Below, piece after piece: positions 31,965-44,215 of a stretch of DNA of 64,000 nt. The DNA is from Astropecten irregularis (lineage: Eukaryota; Echinodermata; Asteroidea; Paxillosida; Astropectinidae), in NCBI GenBank assembly GCA_963971285.1, contig OZ020244.1, positions 8,122,001 to 8,186,000 of the forward strand, written 5' to 3'. Each line of letters begins with the position of its first letter. Position 1 is the stretch's first letter. Position numbers and translations under genes: made by a program. The notes under the pieces were generated by a model, which made no database searches, was not told the origin of the DNA, and worked only from the letters and a program-made list of their open reading frames with translations.

Positions 31965-32445
31965 GTTCATACAACCGGGGCTTTTCCCCAACAGCTGTTT
32001 CTAGCGCCAATCACAGCCATTCACAAACCATGCTCTCTGAGTCTTGGTACCGTCCATACCACAGAGCCGAACCAGGGCTTTTCCCCTACGGCTGTCTTTG
32101 ATGTTAGGGGCTTTTCCCCTGCGCAAAACCTCATATTCTAGCCACATCCATTCACGGCTATAGCTGTCCCTTCGTGTTCCTCGAGTCTTTGCACCGTTCT
32201 TACAACAGAGCCGAGCCGGGCCTTCCCCCTACGGCTGTTCCTAGCGCGTTGGGCTTTCCTCCTGCGCATAAACTGGTATTCTCGAGCCACAGTCATTCAC
32301 GGCTAACCACTCCGTCATGCTCTATGAGTCTGTGCACCTCTCGTACAGTATACATGTAGTGGCACCGGGGATTTCTCCCTACGACTGTTTGTAGTATGTT
32401 AGAGATTTCCCCCTATGCAATACCTCATGCCATATTGAGCCAACG
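31965..32445. repeat. About 147-bp degenerate tandem repeat carrying GGGGCTTTTCCCC
   Basis: Units start near 32,066, 32,212 and 32,362, with a shorter copy at 31,972. Each has a GG(G)CTTTTCCCC block, TACGGCTGTNNCTAG, a second such block, GCGCA-AACCTCATATTCTAG, CATTCACGGCTA, and GAGTCTxTGCACCGT. The core word is the same as in the minisatellite at 25,140-26,180. Confidence 0.65.
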
Positions 32446-32960
32446 ATTATTTTTACTGGCCCGAAGCCATTCTTTAAACCTCCACCCTTCTTCCCTCAGT
32501 CTCTTGAATCACAGTCATAAACACGCCCTACTTGTTTCCTGATTGCCGCATCCTGGGCGCGCAAAAATGGCAGTAATCCTGTACGGTCACTCGATCCAGA
32601 AACCCCTGAGAAAGAATTTGAGTATGTCGTGGGCACTCCCGTTGCCATCTGAATCCGCTGGGGCCGGCACCTATAGGTCCTTGCGTCCTTGCTGGGATGA
32701 ACCTTTCCGAGTCTTAAAGGCATCTGTCTCCTCATGGCGTCGCCCCGTCTTGGGCACTTTTTTTAACATTTGGACATGGTCTGGCGATAGTAGGATCCAA
32801 GTACCTTATTTGCATTTTGGTTGCAAGAGCTCCATTTTGCAATGTTTTGCCTCTACCCTGAGTCAAAATCCTGTGATTTCACCTCCAAAACGATCCCAAA
32901 ATGTCTCATGCGGCCAGCTATGGACCAAGGGAGATTCCAATAATGACAAGGTTTACTCAC
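32446..32960. other. Stretch with no recognisable gene
   Basis: Short frames only. This would be intronic if the exon at 32,961-33,047 is real. Confidence 0.4.
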
Positions 32961-33047
32961 ATTTCTTGAAGAAAAGATAATTTTTCCCCTAAAAATGGGC
33001 ACAGAGACCTCCTTTAAAATGAGCACAATGTCCGTTGGGTCGGCCAT
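32961..33047 (-). CDS. Candidate first coding exon of an unrecognised gene
   Basis: An ATG at 33,047 in GCCATC context opens 29 codons (MADPTDIVLILKEVSVPIF...) ending in phase 0 at a strong donor, AAT|GTGAGTAA. The sequence upstream is locally CpG-rich (33,080-33,200). I could not find the next exon to the left. It may be a genuine 5' exon or a chance frame. Confidence 0.35.
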
Positions 33048-33263
33048 CTTTGTTTTGAACGTAAATAACACAAGCACTGCCTGTGAACGCACGCGCATGT
33101 GATTGCCGACGACTGTTTACTGAATGGGCTAATGGCTATAGGATGTGATAGTCTTGAAACCGGCCGCGCCGTTTGTGGGGATGCTTGCGCGAGTGAACAA
33201 ATATTGCCATAATGTACAAATAATGCAATTCAATACTGACAAATCTTAATTAAACCGCTTAAG

Positions 33264-36197
33264 ATGGCGCCGTTGTATGGCGACACGGTTTTGCATGCTC
33301 TCGTTGTTTGTCTGTTTTTACTGTTTTTTATCACCTCTTCCCTTGGAATGCATGTGTATGAAAAGCAGGAACTTCTTCTGCTTCAATAACATTGAGTTGA
33401 CGACAAAGGTTATAGCACGTCTCCGTTTGCTGAACATTTTGGCAGAGGATGAAGGGCCGAGTAACGACCCTGTAAATAATACAACTCACATCTACAACCC
33501 TACATCTCGGGGCCGCCGGAAACGGGGTAAGCGTGGTGGACTGCTAGCAAGACTGCGTCAACAGAACCACAAACCCCCTCTTCCAAGCATAGTTCTAGCT
33601 AACGTCCGTTCGCTCAAGAATAAGATTGACGAATTATTTTGCACCATTGATGCCCGGAAAGATTTCCAGGCATGTTCCGTTTTTTTTGTTTCACCGAGAC
33701 GTGGCTGGATCCAACTATCCCCGACTCGGCAATTACACCACCGGGTTTCACACTTTTTCGATCTGATTGTGATTTCAATGAGGTTGGCAAGTCTACTGGG
33801 GGTGGTGTGTGCTTTCTACTTAACAATTAATGGTGCACCGATGCAAGGATTATTTCACAGTCATGTTCACAGGAACTAGAGAGTTTAGTTATTAAATGTC
33901 GGCCATTTTATCTGCCCAGAGAACACAACTCACTGGTATTGACCGCAGTGTACATTCCACCTGAGGTCAGCTCATCTGCAGCTATTGATCAACTTTCCAC
34001 CATTATAACTAAGCATGAGAATGACAACCCAGAAGCTCTTTTCATTGTCACTGGTGATTTCAATCACTGCAGCCTCAAAAAGGGTCTACCCAAATACCAT
34101 CATCAGCATGTAGAGTGCGAAACCCGGAAAGACAAAATACTAGACCATTGTTATACAACAATCAAGGGTGCTTATAGATCACTGAAACGAGCACCTCTTG
34201 GTAACTCAGACCATAATATGGTACACCTGGTCCCAGCTTATGTGAAACAGCTTAAACGCCAGAAACCAACAAAACAAGTTGTCCCTCACTGGACGGATGA
34301 GGGCATTCAACGACTCCAGGGATGCTTCGCTTGCACTGATTGGAAGCTATTTGTTGAAAGTTCGGCTGACTTGGATGAATGTGCAGAAGTCACAATGGAT
34401 TACATTAAGTTCTGCGAGGAGCTGTGCATTCCAAAGAGATCAGTGATCCGTTACCCCAACGACAAACCATGGTTTGACCGTTCTGTGGGCTTGGCACTCC
34501 GCGCCAGGGATGCAGCTTTCAAAAGTGAGGACAGCTCTGCTTGGAATCGTGCTAAATATGACCTAAGGAAATCAATCAGAGATGCAAAACGCAGATATCA
34601 CCGACAGTTGGAGGAGGGTATTTCTTCTACAAATCCAAAGGAAATGTGGAGAAATTTCAATAAAATCGCTGGTTACAAGACTAAGTCAACATCTGCATCG
34701 ATCAACGACCCCTCATTGCCAGATAAACTTAATGAATTTTATGCACGTTTTGATCGCCCAGTGGACAGTCCAACACCGTCCAGTACCGATGACCTTATTC
34801 CACCATTCCAGATCTCTTTAGACGACACTCGCCGCGTCATATCAAACCTAAAAGAAAAGAAGGCCCCCGGACCGGATGGAATCACTTCTCGCCTTCTGCG
34901 TTCATGTAGGATTGAACTGTGTGAAATCTTATGTTTTATATTTAATTGGTCATTGAACATTTGTCACGTGCCTAAGGTATTTAAGAAATCTATCGTCATT
35001 CCTGTCCCTAAACGTACTCCAACTTGTTTGAATGATTACAGGCCAATTGCACTCACATCGATGGTAGCGAAGTGTCTGGAGTCTCTGGTACGACAATACA
35101 TTTTAGCAAATATCCCACCAGCCCTCGATCCTTATCAGTTCGCTTACAAGAAAAACAGATCGGTAGAGGATGCAATTTCTCTTGCATTACTTAATTTATC
35201 TCAGTTTTTAGATCAGAAAAATCCTAACTATGCCCGAATGTTGTTTATTGACTATAGCTCAGCCTTTAACACGATTTCCCCATTTAAGCTATATGATAAA
35301 CTGAGTTCGCTAGGTTTTAATGTCAATATTTGTAAATGGATTTTAGACTTTTTATTGGAGCGTTCACAGATTGTTAGAATTGGTAGTAAATATTCAACTC
35401 CTTTGGTTTTAAATACTGGTACTCCCCAAGGATGCATATTGTCTCCTTTGTTATATTCATTATTCACTCAAGATTGTGCTGCTACCTCTTCTGATAACTT
35501 TGTAATTAAATATGCCGATGATACGACTGTAGGTGGATTAATTAAAGACAACGAGATATCATATCGTAACCAAGTGCAATTTATTGTTAACTGGTGCTCT
35601 GAAAACAATTTAGAATTAAATGTCAGTAAAACAAAGGAAATTGTTGTTGACTTTCGGAAGAATCCACCTGATATTGTTCCACTAGCCATTAACGGTTCTG
35701 ATGTGGAAAGAGTGCAATATTTTAAATTTCTCGGTGTGTTTTTATCTTCAGATTTGAAATGGGGTTTTAATACTGATTGTATTGTTAAGAAGGGTCAGCA
35801 ACGATTGTATTTCTTGAGACGGCTGAAAAGCTTCCATGTCAGTCAGGGCTTGTTGTTAAGGTTTTATCGGGCAGTGATTGAAAGTGTCTTGACACAGTCA
35901 ATGATTGTTTGGTGGGGCAATGCGACTGTCGATGACAAGAAGCGTATCAGCCGGATCGTCCGCACTGCAAGCAAGATAATAGGATGCCAGCTCCCATCAC
36001 TTGATGAACTGTACCTCTCAAAAGTTAAGAAAAGGGCCCAGTCTATTATAGCCGATAAGTTTCATCCAGCCCATGACTTATTTCAGCCCATGCGATCAAA
36101 GAACCGTTACCGATCTATTAAATCTAGCTCCAATCGTACTTTGCACAGTTTTTATCCTACAGCTATTCGTGTTCTTAATGATTTTAATTGCAAATAG
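33264..36197 (+). pseudogene. Rex1-like endonuclease-reverse transcriptase with a broken N-terminal half
   Basis: The N-terminal part is spread over several frames: VYEKQELL near 33,355, RGRRKRGKRGGLLARL at about 33,505, SIVLANVRSLKNKIDEL (33,588), then shifted frames to 33,879. From 33,939 a 752-codon frame is intact. It runs through the endonuclease (YIPPEV, VTGDFNH, DHCYTT, NSDHNMV) and the reverse transcriptase (APGPDGI, NDYRPIALTS, LFIDYSSAFNTI, GTPQGCILSPLLY, IKYADDTTV) to a C terminus ending in YPTAIRVLN. The reverse transcriptase motifs are complete, but the endonuclease start is frameshifted at least twice. Confidence 0.8.
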
Positions 36198-36530
36198 GTG
36201 TATGCAGTTTTCATTTATTATTGCTCTATCTTAATCTTGGTCAGTTTCTTTTACCGTGGAGTATTTTAAACTCTATTTGTATCTCTCTTGCGTTTTACTC
36301 TGTATTTGTATTCTAACCTGCACTTTCTACTGTTACGATGCAATATTTCTAATTGTATATTCTTATAGTAATTTTGACCTTGTATCCGTATCTGTACCAT
36401 TTTATGTATGTATTACTTAATTCTAAAACATGCAAAACCATAAAGCATTTCACTGCATGTATGTATGTAGCCTATGTATATATAAGTGACAATAAACATT
36501 TCTATTCTATTCTAAACATTTCTAAAAAGC
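33264..36530 (+). mobile_element. Rex1/Babar-like non-LTR retrotransposon
   Basis: It starts around ATGGCGCCGTTG (33,264) and ends with an A+T-rich 3' UTR, an AATAAA-like ACAATAAACATT at about 36,490, and a TTCTATTCTA repeat tail. Length and layout suggest a nearly full-length element of the CR1/Rex1 lineage. No target duplication was recognised. Confidence 0.75.
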
Positions 36531-36870
36531 TGAAAGGAGTGTAAATTATACATGGGAATACACAATGTGAATATATCTGCGTATTGATTCTTTTAAAAAT
36601 GGGGGGGGAATAAAAAATAAATAAAACCAACAGACCACACACGAGTCGGCCGGCGTAGGAAATATGTGAACTTATGCAGCACTTTTTATCCATGTTTTGC
36701 CTGTTTAACCTTACAGACTGAGGTTACAAACAAAAAAGATAACAGAAATAAAATACTATATTCCAATGCAGTGTCGCACCATTTTTAATTAAATCTCAAT
36801 TATTTCTGCTCTTTCACATGAACCCCAAAACTCAAAACAAACTTTCATCTACCCCTCTCTTGGTTTCATT

Positions 36871-37031
36871 TCACGTGTCATTTCCTTTTATTTGCATGTC
36901 TCTGACTTTCATGGGATATAAGTAGTGAACATCGGGATTCCGACCATTTTTGATGTCGATCACTTTTGCAGGAAGTACTTTGTTCTTTATCCATCCAAAT
37001 AACCACAGGTACCATCCAGACTTGTTCAGAT
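36871..37031 (-). CDS. Terminal exon of an unrecognised host gene
   Basis: On the minus strand an acceptor (AATATCATTTCAG) opens a 161-bp exon: two bases, then 52 codons and TGA. The peptide (SGWYLWLFGWIKNK, AKVIDIKNGRNPDVHYLYP, VRDMQIKGNDT) is aromatic-rich and not transposon-like. Upstream exons would lie to the right, toward or beyond the 38-58 kb transposon nest. The family was not recognised. Confidence 0.5.
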
Positions 37032-37522
37032 CTGAAATGATATTAATATGAAGTTAAATTTACTTCAAACATATACACAGATTACTGTGTATTTCAGTGG
37101 CTAATTTACAACATAATGTAGAAAACCACGGTTGACGAATTATTGTACCTTGGAATACTAGAATTTCATTGCATTTGGTCAAAAAACATGAAGCAAGGAG
37201 TTTTTAAATGTGCTATTAAAGTATTATTTAGCCTGAGGCCTACGCCTATAAACAAACATCCCTTTACACTGTATACATGTACAATGTACAGTATGCATGC
37301 ATGGTACAGATACATACACCTGTACTCTGCATGGCAAAACACACCGTGGGAAAGTTATAAATTATGCAGCGGTCTCTGTGTGTTGCCCTTTTGACTCGGC
37401 CATTGCCATGGTAGCTATCCACAAACCTCGAAGTTCAGATTTATATGCATATTCAATCACCATACGTCATACGCGCTGTGCCTTATTACCATAATCTGGC
37501 CCCGCCCTCAAATACAAAATAT

Positions 37523-37623
37523 CCAAGACCTTCGTGACGATCCAAACGTCTGACAGAATTCTCCCATATCCGCCGCGCGGGGGCGCCCTATGGGCCGCGG
37601 GAAAGCAACAACGAAGGTCTTGG
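37523..37623. repeat. Short foldback, 13-bp inverted ends
   Basis: CCAAGACCTTCGT (37,523-37,535) and ACGAAGGTCTTGG (37,611-37,623) are exact inverse copies around a G+C-rich, CpG-rich centre. Confidence 0.6.
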
Positions 37624-38074
37624 AACCAAGACTAACATGCAAAGTGCATGCCAGGTGGATAGCAGGTGGTGTTATGTAAGGGTTATGTAATAGTTGGGGG
37701 AATGGGGGTTGAAATAGAGGAACAAAAGGTGTTCAAGTCAGTTCTAGCAAGCACCAGCAAGCATCGAGCTTTCTTATCTTTCAGTCTGTATGTGATACCA
37801 AACAATCCAAACATAATTATGAAAACAATTAATTTGTATCATTGGCCATTAAGGTGAGGTCCAACACCTTCACTGAGGGAGGCGCTGAATTTCTTTGGGC
37901 ACAGGTTTTCAGAGCAGTTAAAATAACATCTCTGTTTTTCCTATTAGTCGTGTTCTCCCGATGAAGTGACTTAGGGAATGCATGTCTTGCATCCATTATT
38001 GTACACAATATGTTGTGTACAGGTCGGTGATGAAAGCCGAGTGGTTATAACATTATAACATATAAAGTTAAGAC

Positions 38075-39548
38075 AGCCTGAAATCAGCCAAGCGTGTTTG
38101 GTAATTTAGCTACAGCTAGAAGAACATCGGGTCTTGTGCAATTTCAAGTCGCAGCCAAGACTAACGGTGTAAAGTAATATGGCTGCGGCTTCAATAGGGC
38201 GTACATGAAGCGTGCAAGTGAGGTAAACGTGAAGTCATTGTTCGTCTGGCGCACAGGCAGCGGGATATTCAAGTAGAACAGTGAAAGCTTAGGACTTGGC
38301 AAATCGATGTTGAAGAGCGTAGTTCATGGTGTTGTAGCATTTCGAGACGCATTTCAGTCATGAATCATATTTTAGCATTTTCATTCATAAAGCTTTGCTA
38401 CTGCGCTTTGATTTTCATCATTCCGTTACCCCCTGGCATTGGCCAGGATGAGGAACTGGCCTGCCTTTGGAATTCGTTCGGCAATCTGTTCCGTGTGTTT
38501 TTGTGGAGCTGCATATTTAGTTTGCCTTTGCCTGTTCCCCGACCCTACAATCTTCTTTTTACTGATTTCAATGGGCACGCCAATATCCAACCAAGAGATG
38601 TCTTCTCCGACCTTGAAAGAGATCCAGCAAGGTATTTTAGTATGTGTGGCGAAACACCCAACTCCCTCATGGAACTCACAGCACATCTCCATCAACTCAT
38701 CACAAATCAAGGGCCGGGACAGAGGCATCGCCACTCATCAAGAAACAGAATCCTTCTGACTCTGATTTGGCTCAGGCAATATCCAACCTATGACGTCCTA
38801 GCAACTCTTTTCAATCTTTCACCAGCAGCAATTACGAGAGACATTTATGTTATTGTTCCTTTCCTTTGGTATCATTTTAATTCACAAATCTCTTGGCCAA
38901 CACCGGAGGAGTGGCTGGCATTAAGAGGTCGGTGGCCGATTTTTCCTGAAGCAGTTGGTGCAATCGATGGCACCCTCCACGAGATCCAGAGACCACAGAC
39001 GGAATCACAAAAGTAAATATTCTCGTTTTTACTGCATGAGCACCCAGGTAAAAACGGTTCATTTCTCCTGTTTAATTGTCTGTATGTTTTTTTTTTTTAG
39101 AGCATGAGTCCCGCATGGGCAGTTATAATTATATTCATAATTTAACACTGAATGCATCACAGCTATAATTGTTCTTTGCATGTCCGTTTTCTTCAGGATA
39201 AATTACTTCCCTTCTAAACATTATCTAGCTTGAACGAAACTATATTACCTATCCCCTATTTTTATTTCCCTTGTTTTTATTGCAGGTGGTGATTGACACA
39301 GAGAAAAGAATACGGTTCGTGCAGAGTGGCTTTCTTGGTCACATGAATGATGCCAGCCAGTTCACACTCATGCCGGGCAAAGGGCCAGGGATGCATCTGC
39401 CGTTTCCAAATGAAACATCCCTTCTTGGTGACAACGGATATGCAAATCGCTACCCTATTATGACCAAACTCAGAGCAAACCAAATTTAACAGGTTCTCAA
39501 CAATGATGACCGCATCGCCAGGCGTATCTTCAACGAGGAACACGCCAG
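38075..39548 (+). mobile_element. PIF/Harbinger element, family A, left part
   Basis: Homology to the copy at 51,473 starts at about 38,075. The part includes 5' leader, transposase exon 1, an intron and most of exon 2. It is interrupted at 39,548 by the 18-kb insertion and resumes at 57,532. The left terminal repeat could not be fixed. Confidence 0.75.
38360..39548 (+). pseudogene. PIF/Harbinger transposase, family A, interrupted and mutated
   Basis: Exon 1 runs from ATG 38,360. It carries a GQRHRHSSRNRILLTLIWLRQYPT helix region (helix-turn-helix-like) and GAIDGT, the first catalytic Asp of a DDE nuclease. After ESQK the frame shifts by one base; KYSRFYCMSTQ then leads to a donor at 39,048. 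The intron is 238 bp (GTAAAA...TTGCAG). Exon 2 resumes at 39,286 with VVIDTEKRIRF and LLGDNGYA (second Asp). A TAA at about 39,487 replaces the CAA present in the copy at 51,473. The last part, with the Glu, lies beyond the insertion at 57,532-57,691. It is inactive for at least three reasons: frameshift, nonsense codon and insertion. Confidence 0.8.
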
Positions 39549-39798
39549 GGCCCTTTTCCAAACCTCGGCTCCGGCTGCATCCGCCATTTTGAAGCCGCGT
39601 ACCAAATGAAGGCTCCGGATCCGGCTTGATATTTGCGGCTTCATTTTGGCAAAAAAATGGAGCCGAACGAAGTCTGCTGGGAAGATGGCTTCGTCAGGCT
39701 TCGTGACGTCATGTTGACCTGAGGTCATGGTAATATTGACAAAAAGTAATGCGTCGACTGTCGTCTGCGCGAACACTGGCGAATGAAAAAAAAAAAAA

Positions 39799-39829
39799 AT
39801 GATGTCAAACTCGAAGGAAGAATTTCAGT
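39799..39829 (+). CDS. Candidate first exon of a Myb/SANT-like protein
   Basis: ATGATG opens MMSNSKEEFQ followed by a strong GTAAGT donor at 39,830. Harbinger elements usually carry a second gene with a Myb/SANT domain, and a matching exon lies at 44,751. Linking the two is inference; the intervening intron would contain the 4-kb insertion. Confidence 0.3.
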
Positions 39830-41589
39830 GTAAGTATGTCATTCTTGTAGAGTAATATGTGGGTTACACGGGCTGCTCGGCTGTGAACGTTAAGAATTGT
39901 CTCTTGATTTGTAAGCCGACTTCTATTTTGTTTTTTACAATGACGGACTAACTCACTGTTAATTAATTCTAACGTTAATTGCTAACGTTAGGCTACTAGT
40001 ACTAGGCTTACTTTACTAGCCTAACGTCAGCCCAATTCTTACTTTTCTTAGGCCAACGAAAGTTGATTAGGCCCTAGCTAGTATAGGCCTAGGCTAGGCC
40101 TAATGTTAGGCCTAATAAGTATATAACGTTAGTTTCTCGTCGGCCAATTCTCGAATTTTGGTGAGTTTGTTTTTCATTATTCATTATTTTTCAAGGAAGA
40201 ATTGGCCTATACAAGTACAACGTACCCATATACACATGCTCAAACTGAAACAGAATGAATTGGGTTTCAAATTCACCTAGAATGAGAGTTTGATGGCAAT
40301 ATCAGTTCTATTGAGTTGTAAAGAGAATGACACGAAGGACTGGCTACAACTTTTTGTTCCTTTTTAATATCTTGAGAGTAGGCATATAGTTTGCTGGATT
40401 CTTCTGAAAATGAAATGTTTTGCAAAAAATAATTATGCAATGAAATGTTTTGGTGAAGGTTCAAAATCATACATGTGTGGGCGCGGACGAGAAACTAGTA
40501 CTGGCCTAGTGCTAGTGGTCTTACCTGAATTATGACTATATAGTCAGGTCCCTTATGTATTTTCGCTGGATTTTTTTTGGAGAGTTGGAAAACTATACAT
40601 TTTTGGAAACTAGATTGTATAGGCAATCAGAAAAACAATGTTTCCATTTGCACAGGTGTCTGTATGGCGGCCATCTTGAATTTTCCAAAATGGCGTCCGT
40701 AAAACCTAAAGTTTGTCATTAACACATAAATCTACATTTTCAGGTGCAAGGAATCGAATGACACCAAAATAAATGAGCTAGGTCTGACAAAAATGGACTT
40801 AAACACAAAATTAGTATTTTATTGAGAATAAACACATTGTTTCAATGCAATGAAACGTTGACTTTAGTACTTGTACATGTATGTCTTTAAGCTATTAAAA
40901 GGAAATTTTACTTTAAAACAGATGCATAGTAATGTGAATTTATACTTGACATAATGATAAGAATAAGTAGCTGTTTTGACACATCGTCATCATCACCATC
41001 GTCACTTTCGTATGTGATGTCTTGAGAGTCCTCATCATTCTGGCACTGGCTGCCACAGTGACAGAGATATGTACAAGCCACGTTCTTTGTTCTGCAAGAG
41101 CATCTAGCAGAGGAACAGTCTGCTCTACACTGAATTTGTGTTTAATTGTGAATTTTAAAGACATGCTCATGTTGTTTCAATGTTACATGAAATGTTGTAA
41201 TGACAACTGATGAAGATAATGCAAACACTCATGAAGGCAATTATTTAGCAAAGATGATAAGGAAGAGCATAGCGACCTTCACCAAGACAGACCAGGCAAC
41301 TAATGCCATACGGGTATCTAGCAACATCCATGATGTTCCAACTGAGACGTACACCCTTATCCGTTGGATAACAGTGGGGCCTGCCGAAAAGCTGGAAACT
41401 GAAAAAAGGGACCATTGCTGATGACCGGGCAACACTCACTATAAGCCAAACATCATGTATGGATTCAAATCCAGCAGGCAGGTCAAGTACAAGCCAGGCA
41501 GTGAATCATCGTCATTCAGGCAGCCCCATACAAGAGAAAACCAACAGGTCCTGGGCCTGGCACTGACTGTCCACCACGAGACACGCTAC

Positions 41590-44215
41590 AAAAGCTGATG
41601 AATCTTCTCAATGCTCAGAACTACTGTGTTTCACATGATCGTGCTCTTCTCATGGAAACTGCTCTGGCAAATGCAGTTGCAGAGAACACCAGACGATTCC
41701 AGGGTATCTATGTACCACCATACCTGAAGAGAGGAACCTTCGTGTTCTTCTTTGCCGACAACACAGACTTTGCCAAGGACACTCCCGATGGTAAAGGAAC
41801 CACCCATGGAACGATCATTGCCGTGTATCAGAAGGACGATCCGTCAAAGGAACCAATTGCAGAACCCCTGACCATAGTTGAAGCAGAGTGTCTGTCTGAG
41901 GACAGAGCACTTTGCCATCAGCAAGGGGATCCCAGGATCCTATCAGCTGACACAACGGGGATGGGTTGTTGCAACTGCTGTATGCAGGATGAAAGCAAGA
42001 GAAACTCTGAGCAACATTCTAGACTTGGCATGATACAACTCACTATTGTCTAAAAGCCTTCCCCTTGAGCCTTACCACTTCTCCCAGAGCTGGCACATGA
42101 GTCGTCAACTCTGCTAAACGGTCATCATGCAAGCAAGCCAGCTGAGGAAGCTGGTGGTTGGAGAAGATCATTCCACAGTCATTACCTTTGACGTGGCCTT
42201 GTATGAGAAAGTGCTACTCTGATGAAGATCCACTCTGGACTCATAGGCAAGTCCAACAATGCCAGACAGAGATTCTTCATGATCACACCAGTAATTGGGC
42301 GTCTTTCGATGGAGTTTAAGAGTCAGTTTGACATGGGAGCTGACAGAACCGCAGCGCATATGAGCTTTGGCCAAGTGCAATCAAGAGAGCACACCGTGCA
42401 ATTGACAAGATCAAGGCAGCCATAATCAGTCATGAAAATTACTTCACAGCTGAAGGTGACAAGCTGTACAACATCATCACAAAGATGAGTATGTGCCACA
42501 GATCTTGAATGTTGATGTGACTGGCTGGTCAGAAGCTGTATACTCCATGAAAGAGCGGACCAATGGAGATGTCAGCGTCTGGGCCCCAGTGAAGAAAGAG
42601 AACAAGATGTTCCTGTTGGGGAACAAGAAGACCACAGTAAAACTCTGAGGCAAGAATGTAGATCTGAAGGAGGGGAGACATAGGACCTGTATGGGAGGCT
42701 CATGGTTCTCGTCAGGTCAAACAGAGACATCAACCAGAAAGAGGCCATTGGAAACTATGAGTTCACTGATTGGACAGTCCAGCCATGCCATGACAAGTCC
42801 AAGTTAATCCATCTTCTCGATAGGCTTGCAAGAGCAGACATGCCTGATGAATAATCTAGGCAGTCCGGGAGTGCTACCAGCAAAGATGCAATGGATACAG
42901 GAACCACAGACCCCACACCCATTGATCTTCCAAGCCGCAACATTGCACTTGTGGATGGCATGGTGCTGGTGCAGAAACTGAGCAATAAACCAGCGCCTGT
43001 AGCGACAGTCAAGAATCTGAGTGGCTGTTTCAATGACAGGCTGAAGTCTCTAGCACGAGATTATGATGAGATCATTTTCGTGTTTGACACATATAAAAAA
43101 GGTTCCCTGGAGAGTGTACCAGATACAAACGGAGACAAGGCAAAGCACTAGTCCAGTACCAAGTCAGAGATGACACCAACATCAAGCACATCCCAATGAG
43201 CAGGTTCCTTTCTCATGAGAAAACAAAAGTTGACCTAACCGATCACCTTGCTGCCAAAATCCTAGTATACAACATGGGAGCCTCCAAGCTAATCATCACT
43301 TCTGCTTCTGGGCAGAAAAGAAACAACAAGGACCAGGGGCCGATTTCACAAAATTTACGACGCGTCGCAGAGTTAAGACGCATCCTTTCTCTGTGGACTC
43401 AACGCATCTATGCGACGCGTCGTAGCTATGATGGGTCGCAAATCGAGTTGCGACGCGTCGCAAAGCTTAAATGAAATCGGCCCCTGCTCTTCGACAACAA
43501 CCACGAAGAAGTAGACACACTGATCCACCAGGCAGTGCTAGCATCACATCGAAACCCACCTGGTGGTCTTCTCACCAGACACAGATGTGCTGGTCCTGGT
43601 CAAAGCAAACTATGGGGTCCTGCTGAAGATCACTTCCGTGTCCATGGCATCTCAATGGTACCTCAAAGCTGATGAGAATGTCACCAATGCTCTGCAGATG
43701 CTTCTAGATGAAGCAGAAGTGTTATAGGAGATGCTGTCAGCACTGGCTACCTTTGTATGTGCAGCCTACGCACCAAATGGTATCAACATCAAGACAATCC
43801 CCGACCTGCGCTGGCATCTCTTCTGGAAGCACATGGCAGAAAGTGACAAGCTGCCTCAAACAATCGGAGCTCTGAAACAGCACATCTTAAGAGTCCATAT
43901 CCAAACACGGGTGTGGGGTTAGGCAGCCATCGCTCAGCAGGCGCTGCACTTGGATCCCCTAGAAAATTGGTACTTCAACGACTCAGATGGGCAGCTAAAA
44001 CCTACAACCACGGAGGTCCTTCCAGCCCCCAAAGCAAATGTCGAGATGGTGAGATGTTAGTGTAGAGCAGTCTGTTCCTCTGCTAGGTGCTCTTGCAGAA
44101 CAAAGATCTCTGTCACTGTGGCAGCCAGTGCCAGAATGATGAGGACTCTCAAGACATCACATACGAAAGTGACGATGGTGTTGATGACTCACTATGTGTA
44201 GGGATTGTCAAAACA
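41590..44215 (+). pseudogene. Decayed gene for a PIN/FEN-like nuclease protein with a tesmin-type CXC tail
   Basis: Coding scraps in shifting frames run in order. 41,598-42,053 is an N-terminal part with HDRALLMETALANAV and GIYVPPYLKRGTFVFF. 42,891-43,151 has NIALVDGMVLVQ, RDYDEIIFVFDTYKKGSL. 43,196 has MSRFLSHEKTKVDLTDHLAAK; about 43,563 has FSPDTDVLVLV (acidic PIN-like motif). 43,731-43,922 has TIPDLRWHLFWKHMAESDKLP. 44,050-44,150 holds clustered cysteines (CSSARCSCR) like a CXC domain, then an acidic end. I recall similar uncharacterised proteins in cnidarians and echinoderms but cannot name the family. A MITE at 43,334-43,486 splits the coding region, with many further indels. Confidence 0.55.
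43334..43486. mobile_element. 153-bp MITE, CAGGGGCCGATTTCA termini
   Basis: Inverted ends CAGGGGCCGATTTCA and TGAAATCGGCCCCTG enclose repeated GCGACGCGTCG words. It splits the PIN/CXC coding sequence between DQ and LLFDNNH codons. Tips resemble Harbinger/ISL2EU MITEs; no separate target duplication is visible. Confidence 0.8.

Noticed and set aside
32496..32980. ORFs of 79 and 145 codons on opposite strands
   Set aside because: They overlap each other, have no recognisable motifs and are not bounded by convincing splice sites; only the first-exon candidate at 32,961 was kept.
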